Shown here: in pieces, positions 1 to 7,856 of the stretch
Layout of the letters: the number at the start of each line of letters is the position of its first letter
Numbering within the stretch: the stretch's first letter is position 1
Assembly: GCA_913776615.1 (NCBI GenBank)
Contig: CAJYPK010000004.1
Location: 62,001 to 126,000 of the forward strand
Length of the DNA: 64,000 nt
DNA from: an uncultured Hymenobacter sp.
Lineage (GTDB): Bacteria > Bacteroidota > Bacteroidia > Cytophagales > Hymenobacteraceae
Direction of reading: 5' to 3'
The notes under the pieces: model-generated
Told to the model about the DNA's origin: nothing
Database searches by the model: none
The model's input: the letters and a program-made list of their open reading frames with translations, nothing else
Translations under genes and position numbers: made by a program

Positions 1-2
1 TG

Positions 3-293
3 GCCCTGGTGTGGAGCCGCCGCCCGGCCGGGGCCGCCGGGCGCGGCTGGTGGACCGGCCGCTACGGGCTGGTATTGTTTCTCGGGGCTATCGTCCTATT
101 TGCCTTCCTAGAAGAAGGCTTGTGGGACGGCCTGCTGTGGCGCGAGCACGGTGCGGTATTCGGCTGGTTTCAGCACCTGCCGGCCGTGGCCGAGCCGGGC
201 CTGCTCATGTGGCTGGTGCCGCTGCTGGCCCTGCCCCAGAGCACGCACTACGTGCTCGACGGCTTCATTTGGCGGCGCGGCGGGCTGGCTTGA
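3..293 (+). CDS. C-terminal end of an integral membrane protein (partial)
   Basis: The reading frame is open to the left edge of the window, so only the last 96 or so residues are seen. Two hydrophobic segments are visible, one around YGLVLFLGAIVLFAF and one around GLLMWLVPLLAL, followed by a HYVLDGFIWR motif and a short basic tail. This suggests the last two transmembrane helices of a larger inner-membrane protein. A GTG at base 9 could act as a start but nothing favours it. I do not recognise the family. The gene converges on the OmpA-type gene, with only 21 bases between the two stop codons and no clear terminator. Confidence 0.55.
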   Translation, partial: ALVWSRRPAGAAGRGWWTGRYGLVLFLGAIVLFAFLEEGLWDGLLWREHGAVFGWFQHLPAVAEPGLLMWLVPLLALPQSTHYVLDGFIWRRGGLA

Positions 294-314
294 TGCAGCT
301 CGACCGCTGGTTGT

Positions 315-2363
315 TTACTTCGTAATGACGAGCTCGACCCGCCGGTTGAGCTTGCGGGTTTCCTCGCGGTCATTGCCAAATTTGGGCCGCGAGCCGCCGT
401 AGCCCACGGTGCTGATGCGGCTTTCGGCCACGCCCCGGCCCACGAGGTAGCGCTTCACCTCGGCCACGCGCTGCTCGCTGAGCACCTGGTTTTTATCGGC
501 TGGCCCCTGATTGTCGGTGTGGCCCTCGAGGCGGATTTCCAGACTGGGGTTTTCCTTCATCGAATTAGCCAGCGCGTTGAGCGTGGCGTACGACGAGCCC
601 AGCAGCCGGGCCTGGCTCTGGGCGAAGATGATGGCCGGCAGGTCGAGGCGCGAGCCCACGGTGGCCGGGGTGAGGCGCGGCTCGTAGCGGCGCGATTCGC
701 CGGCCCGCACCGTAAACGTATCCACCTTGGTGAGCAGGCCGGCGGTGGTCGTCACGCGGTAGCGACCGGGGGCCAGCGACATCTGGAAGCCCACCTGGTC
801 GGCGCGGGCCGTGCTGCGGAAATCGATGGGGCCGCCGATCATCAGGGCCTGTACTTCGGCCCCGCCTTCCAGGGGCTTGTTGGTGCGGGCGTCGAGCACG
901 CGGCCCGTCACCAGGGCGCGGGGCTGGGCCAGCGGGTTGGCGGCGGCCGCGGCAGCCTGGGCCACGGCGGCCGAGTCGGCCACCGGCGGCGGGCCGGGCG
1001 GGGTGCGAAACAGCTTCTTGGGTGAGGTGTCCTTGGCTCCGGTGCTGGCGTAGTAGGCGGTGCCATCGGGGGCCAGCGCGAAGAAGGCGTCGTAGCCCGT
1101 GCCGTTGAAGCGCGGCCCCAGGTTTTCGGGCTGGCTCCACTTGGTCCAGCTGTCATCGAGGCGCTGGCTCACGAAGATGTCGGCCGAGCCGTAGCCCTGG
1201 TGGCCGTAGGAGGCGAAGTACAGCGTTTTACCGTCGGCGGCCAGCCAGGGGGCAAACTCGTAGCCCGGTGAGTTGACGACCGCGCCCAGGCTCACCGGCG
1301 CGGTGTAGCCGCCCGCTCCGTCGGGCCGGCTCAGGTACAAATCGTTGGCACCCTGCGAGTCGTCGCGCTCCAGCGACAGCAGGAAGATCTGCTCGTCGGC
1401 CGACATGAAAAAGCCGGTGGCCGGACTGGTCGAAGCATAATTGGCAATGCGCAGCGCCACCGGCTTGCCGCCGCCCGTCAGGGCCACCCGCGACACTCCT
1501 TCGTCGCGAAAGCCCCCGCTGGCGTCATAGGTGCCGCGCACGAGCAGCGCCGGGCTGGCCGCCGTCCCGACCACCGCCTGCACGGCGTTGTTCTGGGCGG
1601 TATTGAGGCCGGCGGGCTGATCGAGGTGGGTGGGCGCGGCCCAGGTGCGGCCCTTGTCCGCACTCTGGCTCAGCCAGGTATCGCCGCTTTCGGCTACGCC
1701 CTCCACGTTGCCGGCAAAGCGGGTGCGGGTGAAGTAGAGACGCTGACCATCGGGCGCAGGCACCGGCTGCAACTCATTGCCTGCCGGGGAGTTGAGAGCT
1801 GCCAGCGGCTCGGGCGCGGCAAAGTAGGGCGGCCCGCTGGCCAGCTTCAGTTGCAGCTGAAACAGCCGCCACTGCTGGCTGAGCCGGCCCACGCTCCGCG
1901 CCGCCACGATGGCCGTGTTGTTGAATTTGTCGTTGGTGGCCAGCGTGGCCACGCGACCATCGAGCCGGTTTTCAAGCTGAAATGAGCCGACCTGCCCGGT
2001 GGGCACCAACCGCCACTGCTGGCCCAGCCCGCCCGTGAAGGGCCGCTGCACCAGCGGCGTATTGACACCGGGCGGGGCAGTGGGGCTTACTTCCAGCGTA
2101 AGGCACTGGGTGCTGTGCCGGGCTTCGAGACGGTAGTACTCGCCACCCTCACGGATGAGCACCAAGTGCCACTGCTGGCTGGGGGCGTGGGTAAACTCCC
2201 ACTGCACGGTGGCCGCGCCGCTCGTGGTGGCCGCCCGCTGCACGTCGAGGCAGCGCCCGCTGGCGCGGTTGATGATGCCGTAAAGCGCCCGGTTATCGGG
2301 CGTCAGCGGCGCTTGGGCAACGGCGGAAAATGCCAATAGACACAGGAAAAGTACTCGCAGCAT
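315..2363 (-). CDS. Ricin-type lectin / PD40 propeller / OmpA-domain outer-membrane protein
   Basis: Predicted secreted envelope protein of 682 residues. The start at 2363 is chosen because it opens directly on a signal peptide (MLRVLFLCLLAFSAVAQ); an upstream Met would add 28 unlikely residues. Residues about 25-168 form a beta-trefoil (RICIN/CBM13) with three QxW motifs at Q63-W65, Q115-W117 and Q163-W165. A PD40 or WD40-like propeller follows (about 185-470, with repeats such as DGQRLYF and DGKTLYF), then a carboxypeptidase-regulatory-like fold (about 510-590), and a C-terminal OmpA peptidoglycan-binding domain with EGHTDNQG and NRRVEL. The family architecture PD40-CRD-OmpA anchors to peptidoglycan; the lectin at the N-terminus suggests sugar binding at the cell surface. 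That role is inference. Confidence 0.88.
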   Translation of the reverse strand: MLRVLFLCLLAFSAVAQAPLTPDNRALYGIINRASGRCLDVQRAATTSGAATVQWEFTHAPSQQWHLVLIREGGEYYRLEARHSTQCLTLEVSPTAPPGVNTPLVQRPFTGGLGQQWRLVPTGQVGSFQLENRLDGRVATLATNDKFNNTAIVAARSVGRLSQQWRLFQLQLKLASGPPYFAAPEPLAALNSPAGNELQPVPAPDGQRLYFTRTRFAGNVEGVAESGDTWLSQSADKGRTWAAPTHLDQPAGLNTAQNNAVQAVVGTAASPALLVRGTYDASGGFRDEGVSRVALTGGGKPVALRIANYASTSPATGFFMSADEQIFLLSLERDDSQGANDLYLSRPDGAGGYTAPVSLGAVVNSPGYEFAPWLAADGKTLYFASYGHQGYGSADIFVSQRLDDSWTKWSQPENLGPRFNGTGYDAFFALAPDGTAYYASTGAKDTSPKKLFRTPPGPPPVADSAAVAQAAAAAANPLAQPRALVTGRVLDARTNKPLEGGAEVQALMIGGPIDFRSTARADQVGFQMSLAPGRYRVTTTAGLLTKVDTFTVRAGESRRYEPRLTPATVGSRLDLPAIIFAQSQARLLGSSYATLNALANSMKENPSLEIRLEGHTDNQGPADKNQVLSEQRVAEVKRYLVGRGVAESRISTVGYGGSRPKFGNDREETRKLNRRVELVITK

Positions 2364-2505
2364 GAGGCAAAGGTCGGGCAAGCCAACTAAAATGGCTTGC
2401 TCTAACGCAGGCCGCCGCGCTTTAGCCGAACGGGCGGACCACTGCATCTTCTGGGGCGACGGGCCGTTTAAGCTTCATTCCTTTTCCCTAACCCCTACCA
2501 TACCC

Positions 2506-2715
2506 ATGCGCAAAGGCACCAAAGTCAGCTGGAAATACGGCACTGGCACGGCCGTCGGCAAAATCGAATCGATTCATAAAGAGCCCATCACCCAAAAAAT
2601 CAAGGGCCACGACATTCACCGCAATGGCTCGGCCGACGACCCAGCCCTGGTTATTGTCCAAGACAATGGCGATAAAGTACTTAAATTGCAAAGCGAAGTA
2701 AAAGCTGCCGACTGA
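2506..2715 (+). CDS. DUF2945 / Hva1-TUDOR domain small protein
   Basis: This 69-residue protein begins MRKGTKVSWKYGTGTAVGKI and carries the KIKGHDIHRNGSADDPALVI stretch typical of the DUF2945 (hypervirulence-associated TUDOR) family. These are small SH3/TUDOR-like cytoplasmic proteins of unknown function. The longer frame starting at 2362 overlaps the divergent OmpA gene and adds a low-quality N-terminus, so the ATG at 2506 is preferred; the resulting length fits the family. It is divergent from the lectin-OmpA gene, with 142 bases between the starts. Family assignment is by memory of the pattern, with no alignment. Confidence 0.8.
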   Translation: MRKGTKVSWKYGTGTAVGKIESIHKEPITQKIKGHDIHRNGSADDPALVIVQDNGDKVLKLQSEVKAAD

Positions 2716-2752
2716 GTATATTAGCGGCCTTGGCCCTCACTCGCAGTCGCTT

Positions 2753-3235
2753 ATGCCTCCAGTTTCTCCGCCTTGCTACCAAGTCGTGTATCAGGCCCAC
2801 CCAGCGCTGCTGCGCGGCACGGTACTGTGCGAGTTGTCTGACGTAGAGCTTACTGAATCGTGCGAGTTAGTACTGGCGGTAGCGCAGCAGTACAGCTGCC
2901 CCTTTTGGCTACTCGATGGCCGCGCCGACCAGGTGGGCCACTCCACGGAGGTTTACGAGTGGATTCGCGAAGAATTTTTACCCCGCGCTTATCAGGTATT
3001 GGGGCGCGTGCCCTGCGTAGCATTTTTGGCGCAGCCGACCTTCTGGCAGCAGCTGCAAGCCCGGGGTTATACGTATACCAACCCCGTCGTTGCCCCCGCC
3101 GCCTTCCGCACCGGTTGGTTTGTGTGCGAGGCCGAGGCCCAGGCTTGGCTGGCCCAGTTCCGGCCTACCATCGGCGTACCCGAAACGAAAGAAGCCCCGC
3201 CAGCTACTGGCGGGGCTTCTATGCTTAGCGAATAA
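2753..3235 (+). CDS. Conserved hypothetical protein, possibly STAS/SpoIIAA-like
   Basis: A 160-residue soluble protein with no signal peptide or membrane segment. The central part alternates hydrophobic strands and helices (for example FWLLDGRADQVG), which resembles the SpoIIAA/STAS-like hypothetical proteins common in Hymenobacter-type genomes. That fold call is a guess. It follows the DUF2945 gene by 37 bases and may be cotranscribed with it. The last dozen or so codons lie over an 11-bp perfect hairpin that also serves as a terminator for the convergent permease, so the C-terminal tail (from about EAPPATGGAS) is probably unstructured. Confidence 0.65.
   Translation: MPPVSPPCYQVVYQAHPALLRGTVLCELSDVELTESCELVLAVAQQYSCPFWLLDGRADQVGHSTEVYEWIREEFLPRAYQVLGRVPCVAFLAQPTFWQQLQARGYTYTNPVVAPAAFRTGWFVCEAEAQAWLAQFRPTIGVPETKEAPPATGGASMLSE
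3185..3222 (-). terminator. Intrinsic terminator of the permease, inside the neighbouring coding end
   Basis: An 11-bp perfect stem is formed by bases 3191-3201 and 3209-3219 with a 7-base loop. Read on the minus strand it is followed by TTTCGTTT, a weak U-tract, and lies 27 bases past the permease stop codon. It is inside the last codons of the plus-strand gene. Confidence 0.7.
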
Positions 3236-3245
3236 GCAGCCGAAA

Positions 3246-4826
3246 TTACAGGTTGTTGGGGTCGGGCTTGATAAAGGCTTCCTCGTCCATTTCGGTGGGC
3301 ACTACTACGATGCCTTTTTGCAGCATCGAGTTGGCTTTGCCATAGAGGAAATACACCACGAAGCCGAGGGCCATCCAGCCGAAAGCTACTTGCAGGGTAA
3401 AGGTGTCGAGGCCGACAATCAGCAGCGTGCACACGACGGCGCCCATGATGGGCACGAGCGGGAAGCTGGGCGTGGACAGCGGCGCACGGAACGGGCGCGG
3501 CTGGTCGGGGTCCGACTTACGCATAATCAGTACGCCGATGCTCACCAGCACGAAGGCCAGCAGGGTGCCAAACGAGGTAAGGTCGCCGGCCAGCGAGCCG
3601 GGTACGAAGGCGGCAAACAGGCCCACGAACACCATCAGCATGAGGTTGGACTTGTAGGGCGTGTTGAACTTGGGGTGCAGGTCGGAGAACGCCTTGGGCA
3701 TGAGGCCGTCCTTGGCCATCGAGAAGAACACGCGGCTCTGCCCCATGAGCATTACCAGGATAACCGAGGTGAAGCCCAGCAGGATGCCCACGGTTACGGC
3801 CGTAGCCAGCCAGCCGTAGCCGGGCATGTGCGCCCGGATGGCGTAGGCCACCGAGGCCTCGCCACCCAGGGCGGGATCGGCAAATTCGCGCCAGTTGGCC
3901 ACGCCCGTCAGCACGTGCCCAAACAGAATGTACAGCACCGTGCAAATGGCCAGCGAGCCCAGGATACCAATCGGCATATCGCGCTTGGGGTTGCGTGCTT
4001 CCTGCGCGGCCGTGCTCACGGCGTCGAAGCCGATGAAGGCGAAGAACACGATGCCCGCGCCGCCGATAATGCCGCCCAGCCCGTGCTTGAAGAAGCCTTC
4101 GTAGGTGCGAACTACTTCGCCCGAGGCGTTTTTCACCACGGCATCGGCCGGAATGAGGTAGGGCGTGTGGTTGGCCGAGTTGACAAACTGCCAGCCCACG
4201 GCGATGAACACCAGTACGATGAGGGTTTTGAGAACAACCACCACGGCGTTGAACAGCGCCGATTCCTGGGTGCCCTTTACCAGCAGCAGGCTCAGCATCA
4301 CGATGATGAGCAGGGCCGGCAGGTTGATGAGGCCGTGCACCGTCACGCCGTTGACCACGGCGTGCTCGAAGGGTGAATGGCTTAGATTATAGGGTATACT
4401 TGTGCCAAAGACCTCCAAGAGCTTGTTGAGGTACTCGCTCCAGGCGATGGATACCGTGGCCGCGCCCAGCGCGTATTCCATTACCAGCGCCCAGCCGATT
4501 ACCCAGGCTACAAACTCGCCCATGGTCGTGTAGGCGTAGGTGTAGGCCGAGCCGGCAATCGGAATCATGGCCGCAAACTCGGCGTAGCACAGGCCGGCAA
4601 ATACGCAGCCGAAGGCCGCCAGCACGAAGGCCAGCGTGACGCCCGGCCCCGAAGCCTGGGCCGCCGCGTTGGCGGTGCGCACAAACAAGCCCGCCCCAAT
4701 AATGGCGCCCACGCCCAGGGCTACGAGGTTGCCCGCGCCCAGCGTGCGCTTGAGCGCGCCGTGCCCGGTTGAGTTAGCTTCGCCCAGAAGCTGGGCAAGC
4801 GGTTTTTTGGCAAAAATACTAGCCAT
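3246..4826 (-). CDS. APC-family amino acid permease
   Basis: A 526-residue inner-membrane transporter. The start at 4826 is chosen because it gives MASIFAKKPLAQLLGE, a normal cytoplasmic N-terminus; the upstream 40 codons are low quality. The signature LVALGVGAIIGAGLFV marks helix 1 of the amino acid-polyamine-organocation superfamily, and the protein has about 12 or more hydrophobic segments plus FFAFIGFDAVSTAAQEARNP typical of cationic-amino-acid-transporter (CAT/YfnA) members. It probably imports an amino acid with proton symport; substrate cannot be read from sequence. Single gene, transcribed toward the convergent hypothetical gene, with its terminator inside that gene. Confidence 0.92.
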   Translation of the reverse strand: MASIFAKKPLAQLLGEANSTGHGALKRTLGAGNLVALGVGAIIGAGLFVRTANAAAQASGPGVTLAFVLAAFGCVFAGLCYAEFAAMIPIAGSAYTYAYTTMGEFVAWVIGWALVMEYALGAATVSIAWSEYLNKLLEVFGTSIPYNLSHSPFEHAVVNGVTVHGLINLPALLIIVMLSLLLVKGTQESALFNAVVVVLKTLIVLVFIAVGWQFVNSANHTPYLIPADAVVKNASGEVVRTYEGFFKHGLGGIIGGAGIVFFAFIGFDAVSTAAQEARNPKRDMPIGILGSLAICTVLYILFGHVLTGVANWREFADPALGGEASVAYAIRAHMPGYGWLATAVTVGILLGFTSVILVMLMGQSRVFFSMAKDGLMPKAFSDLHPKFNTPYKSNLMLMVFVGLFAAFVPGSLAGDLTSFGTLLAFVLVSIGVLIMRKSDPDQPRPFRAPLSTPSFPLVPIMGAVVCTLLIVGLDTFTLQVAFGWMALGFVVYFLYGKANSMLQKGIVVVPTEMDEEAFIKPDPNNL

Positions 4827-5043
4827 GCAAAAAGGAGTAGAAAAACGAGTGGGGGGAGGAGGAAATAGTAATGATTTGTTTGCGTTGATTTGGGACCAAG
4901 CAATAGTCAGCCGGGCCGAAAATACGCTAAACTTTGCGACTAGCATCTACCGGTCGTTCGGGAGCGGCGCGGCGGCCCCTGTGGGCAATCGCTAGCTACT
5001 CTGGATTATCTACTTAAATTCACGTAGTACTCATTCATTTTCT

Positions 5044-5424
5044 ATGCACTTCAAGTCATTTTTACTCCTGGCCCTCGCGGGGGCACTGGCCGGCCCGGCG
5101 CTGGCCCAGATTGCGCCGCTTACCCCGGCGGCCCAGGCGGCCGTAGCCAGCCAGGCCCAGCGCATGGCCCAGGAGCTGAGTCTTACGCCCGAACAGCACG
5201 CCCGCCTGCGCAACGTATTAGTGCTCACTCGCCAGCACATGGATGCCGACCTCAAAACCCACCACGAGGATCCCGCCGCGCTGAAGGCTGCCATGGCCTT
5301 CGACCGGGCCAAGTCGGACGAGCTGATTCGCGGCGTGCTCACGCCCGCGCAGTACGTGCGCTACCAGCAGTACAAGGCCGCCCGCATCGGCCAGCTGCAC
5401 ACCACCAGTCAGGTAGGCCGCTAG
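5044..5424 (+). CDS. Small periplasmic Spy/CpxP-like protein
   Basis: A 126-residue protein with a clear signal peptide ending ALAGPALAQ. The mature part is helical and includes LSLTPEQHARLRNVLVL and LTPAQYVRYQQYKAAR. The repeated L-(T/S)-x-(E/D/A)-Q pattern is typical of Spy/CpxP-like or DUF4890-type periplasmic helix proteins, which act as envelope-stress chaperones or metal-responsive proteins in other bacteria. The function here is inference. It is a single gene ending in a strong terminator, followed by a second protein of the same type at 5597. Confidence 0.75.
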   Translation: MHFKSFLLLALAGALAGPALAQIAPLTPAAQAAVASQAQRMAQELSLTPEQHARLRNVLVLTRQHMDADLKTHHEDPAALKAAMAFDRAKSDELIRGVLTPAQYVRYQQYKAARIGQLHTTSQVGR

Positions 5425-5437
5425 CCCGGCTTCGTCG

Positions 5438-5479
5438 GCAAAAAAGCCCGCTCCATCGACGTGGAGCGGGCTTTTTTGC
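5438..5479 (+). terminator. Intrinsic terminator
   Basis: Bases 5440-5455 pair with 5462-5477 in a 16-bp stem flanked by an A6 run on one side and T6 on the other. It can work on both strands and closes the 5044 gene. Confidence 0.9.
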
Positions 5480-5596
5480 GTTCGGCGGGCGTTTGGCGCG
5501 CTCCTTGCGACTGGCCCGGTAGTTCGGAGCCAGCGCGGCCGCGCTTCCAGTCTTTATCCTTTTTTCTTTTTCCGCTTCTCAGTTCGTTTTCCCGTC

Positions 5597-6028
5597 ATGA
5601 AAAAGTCCCTGCTTCTGCTGGCCGCCCTGGCCTTCGCCACCACCAGCTTTGCCCAGACTACCCCCACCACCCAGCTGCCCACCCACCGCGTGCACCGCAT
5701 GGGCCAGGGCCAGCCCAAGTCGCCCGAGCAGCGCGCCGACCGCCACACGGCCATGCTCACCAAGAAGCTGAGCCTTACCGCCGACCAGCAACCCAAAGTG
5801 CGCCAAATCTTGCTGGCCCAGGCCCAGGAGGGCCAGGCCCTCAAAGCCAAGTACCCCGACAAGGAGCAGCGCAAAGCCCACCGCGATGAAATGAAAGCCA
5901 GCCACGCCAAGTACCAGGCCCAGCTGCAAGGCGTGCTCAGCGCCGACCAGTACGGCAAGCTCACGGCCATGCAGCAGGAGCGCCACCACAAAGGTGGGCA
6001 CGGCGGCAAGCAAAAGGCCAAGAGCTAG
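5597..6028 (+). CDS. Periplasmic Spy-like / DUF4890-type protein
   Basis: A 143-residue protein with signal peptide MKKSLLLLAALAFATTSFAQ. The mature protein is basic, His/Lys/Gln-rich and mostly helical, with LSLTADQQPKVRQILLAQAQ and a second LSADQYGKLTAMQ element, then a His/Gly/Lys-rich tail (HHKGGHGGKQKAK) that could bind metal. It is paralogous in style to the preceding 5044 gene, but each gene has its own terminator, so they are not an operon. Function is unknown; a stress or metal-linked periplasmic chaperone is one option. Confidence 0.8.
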   Translation: MKKSLLLLAALAFATTSFAQTTPTTQLPTHRVHRMGQGQPKSPEQRADRHTAMLTKKLSLTADQQPKVRQILLAQAQEGQALKAKYPDKEQRKAHRDEMKASHAKYQAQLQGVLSADQYGKLTAMQQERHHKGGHGGKQKAKS

Positions 6029-6090
6029 GCTTTAACCCTTGATTTGGCGCAAGCCCTGGCCCGCCAGGTGTCATCCCGATCTTCTTCCCC

Positions 6091-6122
6091 AAAGCCCTGG
6101 CTACGCAGTCAGGGCTTTTTTG
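6091..6122 (+). terminator. Intrinsic terminator
   Basis: A 9-bp stem (6091-6099 with 6110-6118) followed by TTTTTTGC closes the 5597 gene. Confidence 0.85.
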
Positions 6123-6260
6123 CTTTACGCGGAAGGGCCATGCGTCTTCCTGCTCGGCCGTGTGGCGACAGTGCAGGCCTTGCACGCTCTTGGTATTGAA
6201 TAAGGTACTGCGCCTCAACTGTCCAACTTTTGGGTCGCCTAATAAATCAGGTAATTATAC

Positions 6261-6293
6261 TTGAATAAAAGCAAAGTAAAGTAGCTTCCTTTG
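6261..6293 (+). promoter_or_regulatory. Putative Bacteroidota promoter of the PsiD-like gene
   Basis: TTG at 6261-6263 and TTCCTTTG at 6286-6293 (one mismatch to TAnnTTTG) are spaced 22 bases apart in an AT-rich stretch, 27 bases before the ATG at 6320. Confidence 0.4.
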
Positions 6294-6319
6294 GCCTGCA
6301 TTTTCATCCTCACCATTTT

Positions 6320-7630
6320 ATGGAACAACAGACCCTCACCTCAGCAGAAGTTATTCAAGAACTTCTGCAACAGATTCAGGAAGATGCAAAATTTGCAACC
6401 CTCCTGACGGCTTCCGTGGCCACTGCTACTGCCTTAGCCAAAACTACCCTTGATAAAGCGCTCTATGCCGCACTCGATGAGCTGTATTCGGGGTGTGGCT
6501 GGCCGGTCGATGCAGCAGGCTACATTAATTATCTCACCTACTTCGCGCAAGTAATTCCGAGCGAAAACACGAATACTGATTTCGATCCGTGGCAGAATAC
6601 CGATAGCCAAAACGGTTACAGCCAGGAGGTATATGACCGCCTGTGCCACTTCTACTGGCTTGTGGACCAGGGGGCTGACGGCGTCACGCTGCAAGATTAT
6701 ACCAACCCGGCTACCGGGTTCAGCTTTGCAGCGTGGCTGGACAGCTATGCCGCTGCGTGGGGCACCTTCCTGGATACGGCTGAGTCATTAACTCCAGAAA
6801 CCCTACAGTCTTTTCAAAATGATCCGGAATACAATTTGGCCGATTATTCGGATGATCAGCCGAACTGGAAATCCTTTAACACCTTTTTCTATCGGCAACT
6901 GAATGCGACGCGGCCCGACGGGACGCCCATGCGCCCGGTTGCTAATCCGAATGACAATTCAATTATCTGCTCTCCCGCTGATTGCACGTATAAGCAATAC
7001 TACAAGATTGACGGCAGCGGCAACGTACTGGATGACGACGACAATCCCACCGCTGTTTGCCTGAAGAAAACCCACTCGATAGGCAATATCAACGATTTGC
7101 TGAGTCAGGTGAGCCCGGAATACGTCGAGAAATTCTACAACGGCACATTCGTTCACTATTTCCTGAGCCCCTTCGATTACCACCGCTTCCATACCCCCGT
7201 TAGCGGCAACGTGCTGGCCCTGGAGGCTGTTCCGGGCAGGGTCTATCTGAACGTTACCATTGATAAGCAGCAATTCAATGCGCCCGATAGCTCTGGTGAC
7301 GGCTACGAATTTACGCAAGCACGTGGCGTACTAGTCCTCGACTCGAATGATCCTGCCGTGGGATACGTCGCGGTAGCTCCTATCGGCATGGCCCAGGTAT
7401 CATCGGTGAGCATGAATACCCAGCTAGTGGGTCAGCAAGTAGTCAAAGGCCAGGAGTTCGGTCATTTTGCTTTCGGTGGCTCGGATATCATCTTGCTATT
7501 CCAACAGCCGATAAGCCAGCTGAAGCTGATCACGCAGGTAGCCAACGCCGAGGTTACGGGCAGCTATGCCAATGCTGCGCCTTTCCACTTTAAATATGGG
7601 GAGCCTTCGGTAATCATTTTGCCGGCATAA
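6320..7630 (+). CDS. Pyruvoyl-dependent decarboxylase, phosphatidylserine decarboxylase / PsiD-like
   Basis: A 436-residue protein. The C-terminal half shows the three elements of PSD self-cleavage: SPAD at 218-221 (Asp221), SPFDYHRFH at 283-291 (His291) and FGGS at 385-388 (Ser388, expected to become the pyruvoyl group). Residues about 1-190 form a helical N-terminal domain absent from housekeeping PSDs. Length, the N-terminal extension, and the strings YHRFHTPVSG and IGMAQVSSVS match the pattern I recall for fungal L-tryptophan decarboxylase PsiD and PSD-like relatives. There is no membrane segment or signal peptide. The substrate may be an amino acid rather than a phospholipid. GC is visibly lower than in neighbours, suggesting transfer. 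It is a lone gene between two terminators. Confidence 0.83.
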   Translation: MEQQTLTSAEVIQELLQQIQEDAKFATLLTASVATATALAKTTLDKALYAALDELYSGCGWPVDAAGYINYLTYFAQVIPSENTNTDFDPWQNTDSQNGYSQEVYDRLCHFYWLVDQGADGVTLQDYTNPATGFSFAAWLDSYAAAWGTFLDTAESLTPETLQSFQNDPEYNLADYSDDQPNWKSFNTFFYRQLNATRPDGTPMRPVANPNDNSIICSPADCTYKQYYKIDGSGNVLDDDDNPTAVCLKKTHSIGNINDLLSQVSPEYVEKFYNGTFVHYFLSPFDYHRFHTPVSGNVLALEAVPGRVYLNVTIDKQQFNAPDSSGDGYEFTQARGVLVLDSNDPAVGYVAVAPIGMAQVSSVSMNTQLVGQQVVKGQEFGHFAFGGSDIILLFQQPISQLKLITQVANAEVTGSYANAAPFHFKYGEPSVIILPA

Positions 7631-7649
7631 GGACACCGGAGATCCAGAT

Positions 7650-7684
7650 AAAAAAGCAACGGCTACCAGGCCGTTGCTTTTTTT
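7650..7684 (+). terminator. Intrinsic terminator
   Basis: An 8-bp GC-rich stem (7656-7663 with 7670-7677), extended by A6/T7 arms, lies 20 bases past the decarboxylase stop. Confidence 0.9.
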
Positions 7685-7783
7685 GAAAAAATTGGGCAAA
7701 GACAAGTCCTTTGATCGGGGCTTTTTCCGGTTCAACTGAGGAACGACGGCCCGCACGACTACCCAGATGTTGGGGCGGCTCGT

Positions 7784-7791
7784 TATATTTG
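7784..7791 (+). promoter_or_regulatory. TAnnTTTG -7 box upstream of the MBL-rhodanese gene
   Basis: TATATTTG matches the Bacteroidota -7 consensus and lies 65 bases before the chosen ATG at 7857. No well-spaced TTG was found. Confidence 0.4.
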
Positions 7792-7856
7792 GGCCTGTCA
7801 CCTACCCCGGCAGCCCGATAATCAAGCATTTAGCTCGGCCGCTGCCCCACACCCCC

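Noticed and set aside
3090..4376. 428-residue plus-strand frame with many His and Gln
   Set aside because: It is antisense to the amino-acid permease and has the composition of a shadow frame.
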